Shown: piece by piece, positions 55,000 through 62,879 of the stretch | Numbering within the stretch: position 1 is the first letter of the stretch | Layout: each line of letters begins with the position of its first letter | The notes under the pieces: model-generated | The model's database searches: none | The model's input: only the letters and a program-made list of their open reading frames with translations | What the model was told of the DNA's origin: nothing | Assembly: GCF_002245625.1 (NCBI RefSeq) | Contig: NZ_NOIG01000013.1 | Coordinates: 62,001-126,000, forward strand | DNA: 64,000 bases | Direction: 5' to 3' | DNA from: Acidovorax kalamii | Lineage (GTDB): Bacteria > Pseudomonadota > Gammaproteobacteria > Burkholderiales > Burkholderiaceae_C | Made by a program: the position numbers and the translations under genes

Positions 55000-55461
55000 T
55001 CAGGCCTTCGCGGCCTGGCGCATCTTCTTCTCGGCCTTGGCTGGCCCCATGCTCACCAGTTCTTCAATCTTTGCCAGCTGTTTGGTCCGGGGCTGGGCCT
55101 GCCCCTTCTCCCATCGCGAGTACGAAAGTGGAGAGACGGCCAGCAGGGCCGCCATTTGAAGCTGGGTGGCGCCCAATGCATTGCGCATCTGCGCCAGCAT
55201 CTCCGGCGCGAACACGAAATCCTCGCGCGCGGCGCGTTTCGACACTTTGGGCTGATCAGATGGCGCAGCCACGCCCCCAACCTTGGTCTGGCGCTGAGCC
55301 GCCTTCAGCTGCGAGGTGAGGCTCTTCACTTCCCGCTTCAGTGCCGCGATCTCCGAGCGGTGGCCAGTGATCGCCTTGCGCATGCCCTGCAGTTCAGGCT
55401 TGAGCTCCTTGCGCGCCATGCGAACGACTTCAGCGCGAAAGGCATTAGAAAATGTATTCAT
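55000..55461 (-). CDS. XRE-family regulator with N-terminal coiled coil
   Basis: The 153-residue protein has a charged N-terminal coiled-coil stretch (SEIAALKREVKSLTSQLK) and a C-terminal XRE HTH (MRNALGATQLQMAALLAVS, PLSYSRWEKGQAQPR). Such proteins act as antitoxin-like or general regulators. ATG 55461 is used; the frame stays open upstream without a good start. Confidence 0.7.
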   Translation of the reverse strand: MNTFSNAFRAEVVRMARKELKPELQGMRKAITGHRSEIAALKREVKSLTSQLKAAQRQTKVGGVAAPSDQPKVSKRAAREDFVFAPEMLAQMRNALGATQLQMAALLAVSPLSYSRWEKGQAQPRTKQLAKIEELVSMGPAKAEKKMRQAAKA

Positions 55462-55539
55462 AGTCCTGATGGTACGAGATGCCCCTGCCTGCCACCGAGA
55501 GCACCAAATCGACACCCCCACCTCGTAAGATTCCACACC

Positions 55540-55809
55540 ATGATCACCAAACCCAGCTGGACACAGGAAACTCTCGAACAAACGCCTTGGGCGAAGGAGT
55601 TCAAGAAGGAAGCGCCTGTCAGCTATGCAACGGCCATCCGTTATGCCTTGGAAGACAGGCTGGAGGTGATCATCGAGCACACTACCGAAACAGGTGAGCC
55701 GCAATGGGTCGTCCGTGTGCTGGACGATCCCTCGTTCTGGATGGACGCCGTGCCTACCAAAGCTGCTGCGGTGCAACTCAGCCGAGAGATGGGTTGGAAG
55801 ATCGTCTGA
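55540..55809 (+). CDS. Small hypothetical protein
   Basis: I do not recognise this 89-residue protein. It is soluble and mixed alpha/beta in look (RLEVIIEHTTETGEPQWVV, DDPSFWMDAVPTKAAAV). It is divergent from the XRE gene (78 bases apart) and may be linked to it. Confidence 0.5.
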   Translation: MITKPSWTQETLEQTPWAKEFKKEAPVSYATAIRYALEDRLEVIIEHTTETGEPQWVVRVLDDPSFWMDAVPTKAAAVQLSREMGWKIV

Positions 55810-55860
55810 TAGCTGTTGAGATCCATTTGCACGCTATCAATCGATAGGCCCTCAGCGTCT

Positions 55861-55901
55861 CAAAAAACAAAACCACCAAAGGCCCAAGCCTATGGCGGTT
55901 T
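55861..55901 (-). terminator. Terminator of the HU gene
   Basis: Read on the minus strand, an AAACCGCCA / TGGTGGTTT stem (with an inner GGC-GCC pairing) is followed by a T-rich stretch (TGTTTTTT). It lies 28 bases after the HU stop. Confidence 0.65.
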
Positions 55902-55929
55902 GTTCCGGTAGAGATCGAACGAGCGGTAC

Positions 55930-56241
55930 TTACTTCCCAGCCTTGTCCGCCTTGCGCTTCGCGGCCTTGGGATCCACCACCGCTTTGAACTTGGCGCCGG
56001 CCACAAACTTCGGCACCGTGCTCGCAGGGATCTTCAGCGCAGCACCGGTCGATGGGTTCTTGCCCGTGCGTGCCGCACGCTTGGCCGACTTGAAGGTCCC
56101 AAAACCCACTAGCTGCACGGCATCGCCCTTCTTGACGGCGGTCTGGATGGTATCGATCAGCGTTTCCAGCACTGCATTGGCAGCGGTCTTGGACAGATCA
56201 TTCTTGGAAGCCAGGATTTCAACAAGTTCTGCGCGGTTCAT
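55930..56241 (-). CDS. HU-family DNA-binding protein
   Basis: The 103-residue protein is a full HU/IHF-type nucleoid protein: N-terminal ELVEILASKNDLSKTAA, core VKKGDAVQLVGFGTFKSA, arm RAARTGKNPSTGAALKIPAS with the intercalating proline region, and a lysine-rich C-terminal tail (DPKAAKRKADKAGK) longer than in E. coli HU. ATG 56241 starts the conserved MNRAELVE. Confidence 0.9.
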   Translation of the reverse strand: MNRAELVEILASKNDLSKTAANAVLETLIDTIQTAVKKGDAVQLVGFGTFKSAKRAARTGKNPSTGAALKIPASTVPKFVAGAKFKAVVDPKAAKRKADKAGK

Positions 56242-56311
56242 GGATGCTGACGTGTAGAGGTTGGAAAGGATCGATTTATACCGCCGCCGCTGACACGGCC
56301 CTTGCAGCGAC

Positions 56312-57160
56312 TCAATGCTGCAGTGCACTTCTTGGCAAAAACTCCACGCCCGTGCGTTTAACCAGCTCCTGGTAGCTGATCGGCCGTCCCACGGTCTCCC
56401 CCTCCCGGTTCTCTTGCCAGTGCGCCCAGGCCTTGTTGGTCGTGGCGTCATAGACCAGTTTGTACAGATAGGTCGGCACCTTCACCCCATTGGCTCCAAT
56501 GCGTGGCCCCGCATCCGTGAACACCGGCCCCGTGATCACGAACACGTCCCCCTTGGCCCGCTTCACATAGTGCCGCGTGTCCTGCTCGATCTTGTTCCAG
56601 GCGCCACCGTTGTGCTGAGCGTTTTGGGGAACCATGTTCGCCAAGCTGAAGCTCTGGGCCATGGCCGTAGGCGTCGGCATGTCTCCCGCAGGTGCCATGT
56701 GCCCTCGGGAGTAGCCTGAGTTCTTGTAGTCTTCCAGCTCCGCCCGCTCGCCACTCGGGAGTCGCGCATCCGCAAAGAAGCGCTTGGCCCGTTTCTCGTC
56801 CGCATCCTCGATGAGCCTGCGGTTCAGGCGCTGGGCCACAAACACCGGTGTCTTGGTGGTGCCGGAGTGCAGCACCGCAAAGGCTTCATAGCAAAGCTCC
56901 CGCAACTGCGGCCGGGGCGTGATGGCGGGTGGTGTGCCATTCGCAAAGAACTGCGGACACTGCGCAAAAGAGGTGGGCTCGGGCGTGAGCAGGGCCGCAC
57001 TGTCGAACTGCGGAGACCGTGCCCAGGAGAGATTCGGGAGAGCAGCGCCAGCAAGAGACAGGGCCAGCACTGCCGCCAGGCGCACACGGCCTGGCCAAGA
57101 GAAGAAACGATTCACAGAAGAGGCATTCGAGTCGAATTTGACGGAGCCCGATTGGAGCAC
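56312..57160 (-). CDS. Secreted DNA/RNA non-specific endonuclease
   Basis: The 282-residue protein has an N-terminal signal (VRLAAVLALSLAGAALPNLSWA) and the NUC1/Serratia-type motif YSRGHMAPAGDM, where His is catalytic (Ser replaces the first Asp of DRGH). NMVPQNAQHNGGAWNKIEQ supplies the metal-binding Asn. It degrades DNA/RNA outside the cytoplasm. GTG 57160 has GAGG at good spacing; GTG 57115 is an alternative closer to the signal. Confidence 0.85.
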   Translation of the reverse strand: MLQSGSVKFDSNASSVNRFFSWPGRVRLAAVLALSLAGAALPNLSWARSPQFDSAALLTPEPTSFAQCPQFFANGTPPAITPRPQLRELCYEAFAVLHSGTTKTPVFVAQRLNRRLIEDADEKRAKRFFADARLPSGERAELEDYKNSGYSRGHMAPAGDMPTPTAMAQSFSLANMVPQNAQHNGGAWNKIEQDTRHYVKRAKGDVFVITGPVFTDAGPRIGANGVKVPTYLYKLVYDATTNKAWAHWQENREGETVGRPISYQELVKRTGVEFLPRSALQH

Positions 57161-57244
57161 CGTTCACCTCTCACTTTGGGCCCGAATGCTCGGATCCCGC
57201 AGGGTTTTACAGCTGCTTGCAGAGATGGAGTCCACAAACAGAAA

Positions 57245-57263
57245 GGGCTCCCAAAGGGAGCCC
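57245..57263 (-). terminator. Terminator downstream of the DUF4148 gene
   Basis: GGGCTCCC and GGGAGCCC form a perfect 8-base stem with an AAA loop; on the minus strand it is followed by TTTCTGTTTG. It lies 128 bases downstream of the DUF4148 stop, with no gene in between. Confidence 0.6.
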
Positions 57264-57391
57264 GATCTGCCTGCCCGCCCCTGCGGTTCAGTTAACACTC
57301 CCCATGGCAGCAGCACCCGCAAATGCAAAGTGCCACCACCATGGGAAGTCCCGCAACTGCTTCAATCCAACTCAAGCAGTCGGTCTACCCA

Positions 57392-57685
57392 TTACATGGC
57401 GCTGAATTCGCCGTGGGGGATCTGGCCGGTACGCACGGCTTCGGCAGCCAAGGCACGCACTGCAGCGCGGTCGGCGTTGGACTTGTAGGTCACCACACGC
57501 GAGCCTGCGGGTTCCATGCTGTGGGTCTTGGCTTCCACTACGGCTTCGGCTTGCACTTCAGCGCGGGTGCGGTTCGTGTCGAACTTCAGGGCGAATTGCG
57601 AGCCATCGGCTTCGTCAGCGTGGGCGCCAAACGAGGCGAAAGCAGCAACAGCGGCGATGGAGAGGAAACGGGCGGTCTTGTTCAT
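57392..57685 (-). CDS. DUF4148 secreted small protein
   Basis: The 97-residue protein has a signal peptide (FLSIAAVAAFASFGAHA) and a DUF4148 body with TRAEVQAEAVVEAKTHSM and AAVRALAAEAVRTGQIPHGE. The family is abundant in Burkholderiales; function unknown. It is probably monocistronic. Confidence 0.85.
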   Translation of the reverse strand: MNKTARFLSIAAVAAFASFGAHADEADGSQFALKFDTNRTRAEVQAEAVVEAKTHSMEPAGSRVVTYKSNADRAAVRALAAEAVRTGQIPHGEFSAM

Positions 57686-57921
57686 GATGAAAATCCTTAA
57701 AAGCTAAAAAAGCGTCTCAAAAAAGCCGGGTCAAAAACCATTCCTGAACCGGTTCGGTGAGTCGCCTTGCGGGTTCGGCTCATCGATGGGATGAACTGTA
57801 CGCCGATGGTGTTCAAGGAAAAACCACCCAGTCGCAAACTAACTGTTCCAGTATTGAAAACAATCTTTCGGAACCTTTTAACGCCGTACCTCCGCGCCTT
57901 CGCTTCCCATTCAGCACTCCC

Positions 57922-58845
57922 TCAGCTCGCCTTCAACTCCACCAAAAACTCCCGCGCATTGAGCTGGCTCTTGTCCTCCATGCAGTTGTTGAACACCGCA
58001 TGCGGATACCGCACCGACCGCGCAATCGGGCTGTACCGATGGGCCAGACCCTGCAACTCGGCGGAGGTGTACGCATAGTCAAACCGCTCGGCCGCTGACC
58101 TGGCGGGCATCCCGTACGCCACTGCATTGCGCCCATGGAGCCTGAGCAGTGCATGGTCGGGATGGGTGGTCTCCCAGATTGCTGGAACACTGTGCGGCGA
58201 TCCTTGCGGCCCATCCACGATGGTGTGGACCAGTCCCAGGCTCCTGAGCAGGCCCAAGGTGTCTGCCGTCACCGCATCGTTCTCCCACCAACTCGGATGC
58301 CGGAACTCAATGCTCAGGGTATGACCCGGCAGATGTTCCAGGCAGTGCTCGATGTGGGCCATGGCAACGGGGTGGCGCACCACCTTCGGCGAGAACTGAA
58401 AATGCACCAGGCCCAGCTTGCCGTTGACCTGCAACGGCACCATGCAGGCCACAAACCGCTTCCACAGCTCCTCCCGAAACTCCACCGCCATGTCTTTGTA
58501 GACCATGCGCCGCCCAGGCCCCAATGCCTCTTTGATGTCCTTGGGCAAGACATCCGTGCTGGTCCACTGTCCAGTGAAGAGACTGAAGGCCTTCACGTTG
58601 AACACAAACCCGGGCGGAGTGCGTTCTGCCCAGTGCTGGGCGGTGGTGACCGCAGGGATGGCGTAATAGCTGGTATCCACCTCCACCAGGTTGAACTGCG
58701 AGGCGTAAAAGCGCAGCCGCGCTTCGGGTGTCTTGGCCGTGGGCGGATAGAACTTGCCGCAGTCGAGCAGCGTCTTGTCCGACCAGGAGGCGGTCCCGAC
58801 CAGGGGATTGAAGCCGGGACTGTGAGGTGCAAAAGAGTGCTCCAT
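57922..58845 (-). CDS. DUF72 domain protein
   Basis: The 307-residue protein is a typical DUF72/YecE-type TIM barrel: LVGTASWSDKTLLDCGKFYP, LVEVDTSYYAIP, HTLSIEFRHPSWW and VYAYTSAEL-like DYAYTSAELQGLA. Function unknown; it is widespread in bacteria. ATG 58845 is preceded by AAGGAGG. Confidence 0.9.
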   Translation of the reverse strand: MEHSFAPHSPGFNPLVGTASWSDKTLLDCGKFYPPTAKTPEARLRFYASQFNLVEVDTSYYAIPAVTTAQHWAERTPPGFVFNVKAFSLFTGQWTSTDVLPKDIKEALGPGRRMVYKDMAVEFREELWKRFVACMVPLQVNGKLGLVHFQFSPKVVRHPVAMAHIEHCLEHLPGHTLSIEFRHPSWWENDAVTADTLGLLRSLGLVHTIVDGPQGSPHSVPAIWETTHPDHALLRLHGRNAVAYGMPARSAAERFDYAYTSAELQGLAHRYSPIARSVRYPHAVFNNCMEDKSQLNAREFLVELKAS

Positions 58846-58934
58846 GGGGAGGCCTCCTTGGGTTCATGCTACATGCGCATTTGCGGCAAAAGCTGTATAT
58901 TCATACAGTATTCAACCACAGGAGAAGCAGCGCC

Positions 58935-59243
58935 ATGCAAGTCATCGAATCCACCTATGTCGTCACCCTGCGCGACTACCCCGAAGAGATCCCTGCCAAG
59001 GAGCGGATTGCCGCAGAAACCCGGTATGCCCAAGCCCTGGAAAAGCAGCTCGGTGGTCCCGAGCAAGTCGCCGCCGCCCTGGACACCATGCACAGCCTGG
59101 AAGAGTCGCCGCCCGAGGTGGTGTCTCCTGGTGATCTCACCTTGCTCAAGGCCTGGGGTAAGGCCAGTGCGGCAGCCAAGCAGGCGGGGTTCCGGGATCT
59201 GGGCGAAGGGGATGGGGCGTACTTTGAAGTTCGGCTGGTGTGA
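58935..59243 (+). CDS. Small hypothetical protein
   Basis: I do not recognise this 102-residue soluble protein (VVTLRDYPEEIPAKERIAA, QVAAALDTMHSLEESPPEVV). ATG 58935 is preceded by AGGAGAAG, so expression is likely. It is divergent from the DUF72 gene. Confidence 0.6.
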   Translation: MQVIESTYVVTLRDYPEEIPAKERIAAETRYAQALEKQLGGPEQVAAALDTMHSLEESPPEVVSPGDLTLLKAWGKASAAAKQAGFRDLGEGDGAYFEVRLV

Positions 59244-59270
59244 GGGCGGTGATCCGCATGAGGACATGCC

Positions 59271-59492
59271 ATGCGGATCGACGCGCCCTGGAGTTACCCG
59301 ACCTTGATGTGCACGCCACCGGGCAGAGCCGGTGGTGTGTTCCCGACGGAGACCGTGCTGCCGCTGGAGGCGGGGGCGTATGTGGTCACGCAGGAGGGTG
59401 AGATCTGGCGGGTGATGGTGAAGCACACGGGGGAAGTGCTGTATGCGGGGCCCGGGCCTGTGGAGCTGGTGGAGTCGCCTGCGCCGTTTTGA
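59271..59492 (+). CDS. Small hypothetical protein
   Basis: A 73-residue protein, beta-rich in look (AGAYVVTQEGEIWRVMVKHT), with a proline end. It lies 27 bases after the previous small gene, with GAGGA before the start, so it may be in the same transcript. No recognised domain. Confidence 0.5.
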   Translation: MRIDAPWSYPTLMCTPPGRAGGVFPTETVLPLEAGAYVVTQEGEIWRVMVKHTGEVLYAGPGPVELVESPAPF

Positions 59493-59555
59493 AGCAATTC
59501 GATTGCACCGCACCGGCTTGCGGTTGTATGGTGCATCAGCCAGCAAGGAGTCGAT

Positions 59556-59927
59556 ATGTCGATAGACCGTGCCAACTATCCCGGGGTGCCGGAAGACTTT
59601 CCGGTGACTGCAGTACCTTCTGCTGTTGCGGGTGCCCAGCCCAAGATGAACCTGGTCGAGGAAGGTGGGAAGTTCTATGCCCCTGGCACTTCGCCAGGAG
59701 AGGTCATGGCGGCCTTCCAGATGTGTGACGATCTGGTCTCACAGATGGTGCCCTACTGCCAGAGAAAACTCGCCACCTACGAAGGCAACCAGGAGGCAAC
59801 AGTGAAGGCTGCGTTGAAGGGCCTGCTGGCCAAGCGATGGTGCACCGATGCGCAGTGTGTGTGGATCATGCGCAGGGTGGTGGATGAGCTGCAATGGACT
59901 GTGAGTGATAGCGCTTGGGCAACCTGA
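59556..59927 (+). CDS. Hypothetical protein
   Basis: A 123-residue soluble protein with several cysteines in a helical C-terminal part (MCDDLVSQMVPYCQRKL, KRWCTDAQCVWIMRRVVDEL). AAGGAG precedes ATG 59556, supporting translation. I do not recognise a domain. The following 59928-60172 shows no confident gene. Confidence 0.6.
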   Translation: MSIDRANYPGVPEDFPVTAVPSAVAGAQPKMNLVEEGGKFYAPGTSPGEVMAAFQMCDDLVSQMVPYCQRKLATYEGNQEATVKAALKGLLAKRWCTDAQCVWIMRRVVDELQWTVSDSAWAT

Positions 59928-60172
59928 TGTCTCAATGGGTCTTGTCCAACCTGCTCGCTCGTCGGACAGCTCATTTCGACGTCATGGCGCTTGAGATGTG
60001 CCTTGCGGTTCTTGGAGTACCGGCCCGCCATAGTGCCGAGGTGTTCGACTTGTTCCCACGTCCGATGGCTAAGCTCAAGCAGGCTCTTGCATTGACCTTG
60101 TCGTGCACTTCCTGTTTTAGCAGCAAGGTCAACGGCCACAACGCGCCATAGGGCGCCATTGATGAAGTCCCC

Positions 60173-60649
60173 ATGAAAACACCCCCGACGACATCAGCCT
60201 CAACGACTCGCCACCGCACAAACAACGCCCCAAGCGCAGCTGAACATCCGTCGCCCTACGCGTCTGCTGCTCAGACCAAGGCCTTGTTGGCTGGCAGCCT
60301 GGCTGCCCGGATGGCGCGCTTGGAAGCCAAGGACATGCTCAGCACAGACATGGCTGCCGATCTGGTTGGTACCACCCGAGTGACGATCAATGCGTGGATC
60401 GCCAAAGGACGGGCTATCGGATTGACCCAACCCCGGCGTGGTTTCAAGTTGCCAAGTTGGCAGTTTGAACCTGCCCTATGGGATGCCGTGCCCAAGCTTT
60501 CAAAAGCCTTGGGAACCAATGAGGGCTGGGTGCTGCTCGCCTTCTTGGAGACACCATCGGGCGCTCTGGGCGGTTTAACGCCGCGTCAGGCCATAGAGCA
60601 AGGCCATCTGGCACGTGTTGTCGAAGTGGCGGGTGCTGAAGGCTATTGA
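60173..60649 (+). CDS. MbcA/ParS-like HTH protein (possible antitoxin)
   Basis: The 158-residue protein has a low-complexity N-terminus, an HTH (LSTDMAADLVGTTRVTINAW) and a C-terminal segment (WVLLAFLETPSGALGGLTPR, QAIEQGHLARVVEVA) resembling the MbcA/ParS/Xre toxin-binding domain. This suggests an antitoxin-type regulator, but no RES-family toxin follows. Confidence 0.6.
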   Translation: MKTPPTTSASTTRHRTNNAPSAAEHPSPYASAAQTKALLAGSLAARMARLEAKDMLSTDMAADLVGTTRVTINAWIAKGRAIGLTQPRRGFKLPSWQFEPALWDAVPKLSKALGTNEGWVLLAFLETPSGALGGLTPRQAIEQGHLARVVEVAGAEGY

Positions 60650-60662
60650 CCCTCTTCGTCCC

Positions 60663-60818
60663 ATGAAAATCGCAGATCTTCAGCACATCCCGCAATTTGA
60701 CCTTCTGACCCCTCAGCTCCTTGTTCGTGTTCAACACTCCAGCGCCCGTGCGGGCACAGTGAAAATCGGAAAACCACACGAAGCCATCTGGGCACCGACC
60801 AAAGCCGCAGTCGCCTGA
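60663..60818 (+). CDS. Very small open frame after the HTH gene (doubtful)
   Basis: A possible 51-residue peptide starting at ATG 60663, 13 bases after the previous stop. It is not similar to a RES or other toxin that I know. It may be a degraded partner gene or not a gene at all. Confidence 0.25.
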   Translation: MKIADLQHIPQFDLLTPQLLVRVQHSSARAGTVKIGKPHEAIWAPTKAAVA

Positions 60819-60844
60819 CTCACGGGTTTGCCGTGGGCCTGCGG

Positions 60845-61456
60845 TCAGTTGCGATTCTGGCAGGCGGTCACGAGCAGCCGCACACCAAAAAAGCCAACCA
60901 GCACACTGGCAACCTTGTTCAGCCGTTGTCGCTGGCATGCGTAGGCGTTCTGGATAGGCGTGGCCGCGAAGGCAAAGGCTAAAAAGAGGTGCCACACAAG
61001 AGCATTGACAAACACCAGGGCGACGGATGCTGCCAGCAACTCGGCGGACGGATTGGGCGGTAGTGCCGTGGCGAACACGCTGCCAAAGAACAGGGCCGAC
61101 TTCGGATTGAGGATGTTCGTCAGGAACCCCATGCGAAAGGCAGCTAACGGGCTCACGCGATCAGCCGTACCTGTCGTCGCATCAATCTGCTGGCTACGCC
61201 ATAGGCGCACGGCCACATAGAACAGATACAGGCCGCCCGCACACTGCACTAAGACTCGCAAAGTGGGCAGAGCCAAAAAAATGGCTCCGACACCCATGAC
61301 GGCCAAAGCTGACCATATCCCAGCCACCGTGGTTACGCCGGCTGCAGCTTTGTGCTGCCCACTCGCCGCCATGCTCACTACGACGAGGACGTTGGCGCCC
61401 GGCGTGACGAGAACGATCCAGTGCAGCAATGTGATAGCAAGCAGTGTCGCGAGCAT
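60845..61456 (-). CDS. LysE-family amino-acid exporter
   Basis: The 203-residue protein has about six membrane helices and LysE/RhtB signatures: LLHWIVLVTPGANVLVVV near the N-terminus and GFLTNILNPKSALFFGSVF. It exports amino acids or small metabolites. It is a single gene on the minus strand. Confidence 0.9.
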   Translation of the reverse strand: MLATLLAITLLHWIVLVTPGANVLVVVSMAASGQHKAAAGVTTVAGIWSALAVMGVGAIFLALPTLRVLVQCAGGLYLFYVAVRLWRSQQIDATTGTADRVSPLAAFRMGFLTNILNPKSALFFGSVFATALPPNPSAELLAASVALVFVNALVWHLFLAFAFAATPIQNAYACQRQRLNKVASVLVGFFGVRLLVTACQNRN

Positions 61457-61914
61457 GTGGCGGCCTTTCTTGGCAAGCGAAAGATGCTACCTGGGGAAGA
61501 CCACCCTGAAACCCACGCGGATGAAACCCGTCGCCCCATCGATCGAATCGGGCGGCGACCGCAATGCAGCGGTTGCAGTCGCTATCCCTACCGCCATGGA
61601 AGTCCGCTGACGATCTCTCATCGGACGTTCGGAGTGGTGCGCCTTTTTCTGGATGGAGATGCAAAACACCAACCTGTTAGCTCCTGACACGGTTGCGCCT
61701 TGAAGCCAGTGCAAGCAGGTTCGCGAGCTTCGCAGCCGGCTCGGCAAGACGTTAAGCGTACCTCGTCAAGCATGATCGAATCAGCCACCGCCTTGTCTGC
61801 CTGAGCGATTGCCGCTCTCGATCTTTATGCCTGTTTGATCTTTGCGAATGAGCTTGACCTTCTCATCGTGGAAAGGTTCATAGTCAAACAGTGAATCAAC
61901 CAAAGGAGGCTCAC
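61457..61914. other. 458-base stretch without a confident gene
   Basis: No convincing protein or RNA gene is seen. It separates the LysE exporter from the metal-resistance genes, and may hold the promoter of the HMA gene. Open frames here have no ribosome binding site and no recognisable similarity. Confidence 0.4.
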
Positions 61915-62238
61915 ATGGTCCATTTCAATGTTCCTGATATGACATGCGGCGGTTGCGCTCAGCGCATTCGTCGAGCAATCGCTCAGGCTCAAATGCCAGC
62001 GGGCGTCGAAGTAGAAATCGATGTGGCCGCGCGGCAGGTCCGCGTTCATGGGCAAGCCGAAGACGGCACTGTGGAGCTTGTCCGCTCTGCACTTGAGCGT
62101 GCCGGATACAAAGCAGACGCCGTGGTGGGGACTTCATCGCGCCGAACAACCGGTGGTGGCTGCTGTGCGTCTCGGTCCACAACCTCTGTTGATGTGAATC
62201 AAGGCGCTGCGAACCGTACGTCGTCATGCTGCAGTTGA
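61915..62238 (+). CDS. HMA-domain metallochaperone-like protein with Cys-rich tail
   Basis: The 107-residue protein is a ferredoxin-like HMA domain with MTCGGC (Cys11, Cys14), the Cu/Zn-binding CxxC, followed by a ~40-residue tail with two extra Cys-Cys pairs (GGGCCAS and SSCCS). Typical CopZ proteins are only ~68 residues. It probably moves or buffers copper or another soft metal. AAGGAGG precedes ATG 61915, so I prefer it to GTG 61891. Confidence 0.85.
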   Translation: MVHFNVPDMTCGGCAQRIRRAIAQAQMPAGVEVEIDVAARQVRVHGQAEDGTVELVRSALERAGYKADAVVGTSSRRTTGGGCCASRSTTSVDVNQGAANRTSSCCS

Positions 62239-62256
62239 ACCAACAAGGAGACCATC

Positions 62257-62760
62257 ATGCGTCTGACTATCGTCGCTGGGCTGTTGACAACCCTTTTCGT
62301 GGCGGGCTGTGCCATCGCGCAATCTCCAAAACCTGCTGACGAACACGCAGGCCACCACCCAGGTGATGCGCAGAGCGGTGGCGTAGCCACCCAGTCTGCC
62401 CCGGCAGCTACTACCCCGCCAGCACCCGAGGCCTTTGATCGTCAGATGAAGGCGATGCAGGAAATGCACAAAAAAATGCAGGCGGCCAAAACTCCCTCCG
62501 ACCGCTCTGCGCTGATGGATGAACACATGAAGCTCATGCAGTCCGGCATGGCCATGATGGGTGCAGGTAATTCTGGTGGCATGGGTATGGGGATGATGCA
62601 GCAAGGAGCGCAGGCCAAACCTGCCGCACCTGCAGCCTCTGGAAACTCGGGCATGGGAGGCATGATGGGCATGCACGCTCAAATGGAGCGCCGCATGGCC
62701 ATGATGGAACAGATGATGCAAATGATGGTGGACCGCCAAGCGGCCATGCCATCCAAGTAG
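62257..62760 (+). CDS. Met/His-rich metal-binding lipoprotein
   Basis: The 167-residue protein has a lipoprotein signal (TLFVAGC, lipobox-like) and a Met/His-rich body (DEHAGHH, MKAMQEMHKKMQ, GMGMGMMQQG, MERRMAMMEQMMQMM). Methionine clusters bind Cu(I) or Ag(I), so it is a likely periplasmic copper-binding protein. It lies 18 bases after the HMA gene, in one transcript. Confidence 0.75.
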   Translation: MRLTIVAGLLTTLFVAGCAIAQSPKPADEHAGHHPGDAQSGGVATQSAPAATTPPAPEAFDRQMKAMQEMHKKMQAAKTPSDRSALMDEHMKLMQSGMAMMGAGNSGGMGMGMMQQGAQAKPAAPAASGNSGMGGMMGMHAQMERRMAMMEQMMQMMVDRQAAMPSK

Positions 62761-62879
62761 CCTCCCCTGCGAGCATCCTGAGGGGCGGGCCAGTTCGATT
62801 GAGGCAGCATTGCCTGGCGTGGCCACGCAGCCTCTCGATCAGCAAACTCGATGCCCCTAAAGGGGGCACCCTGCCAGCC

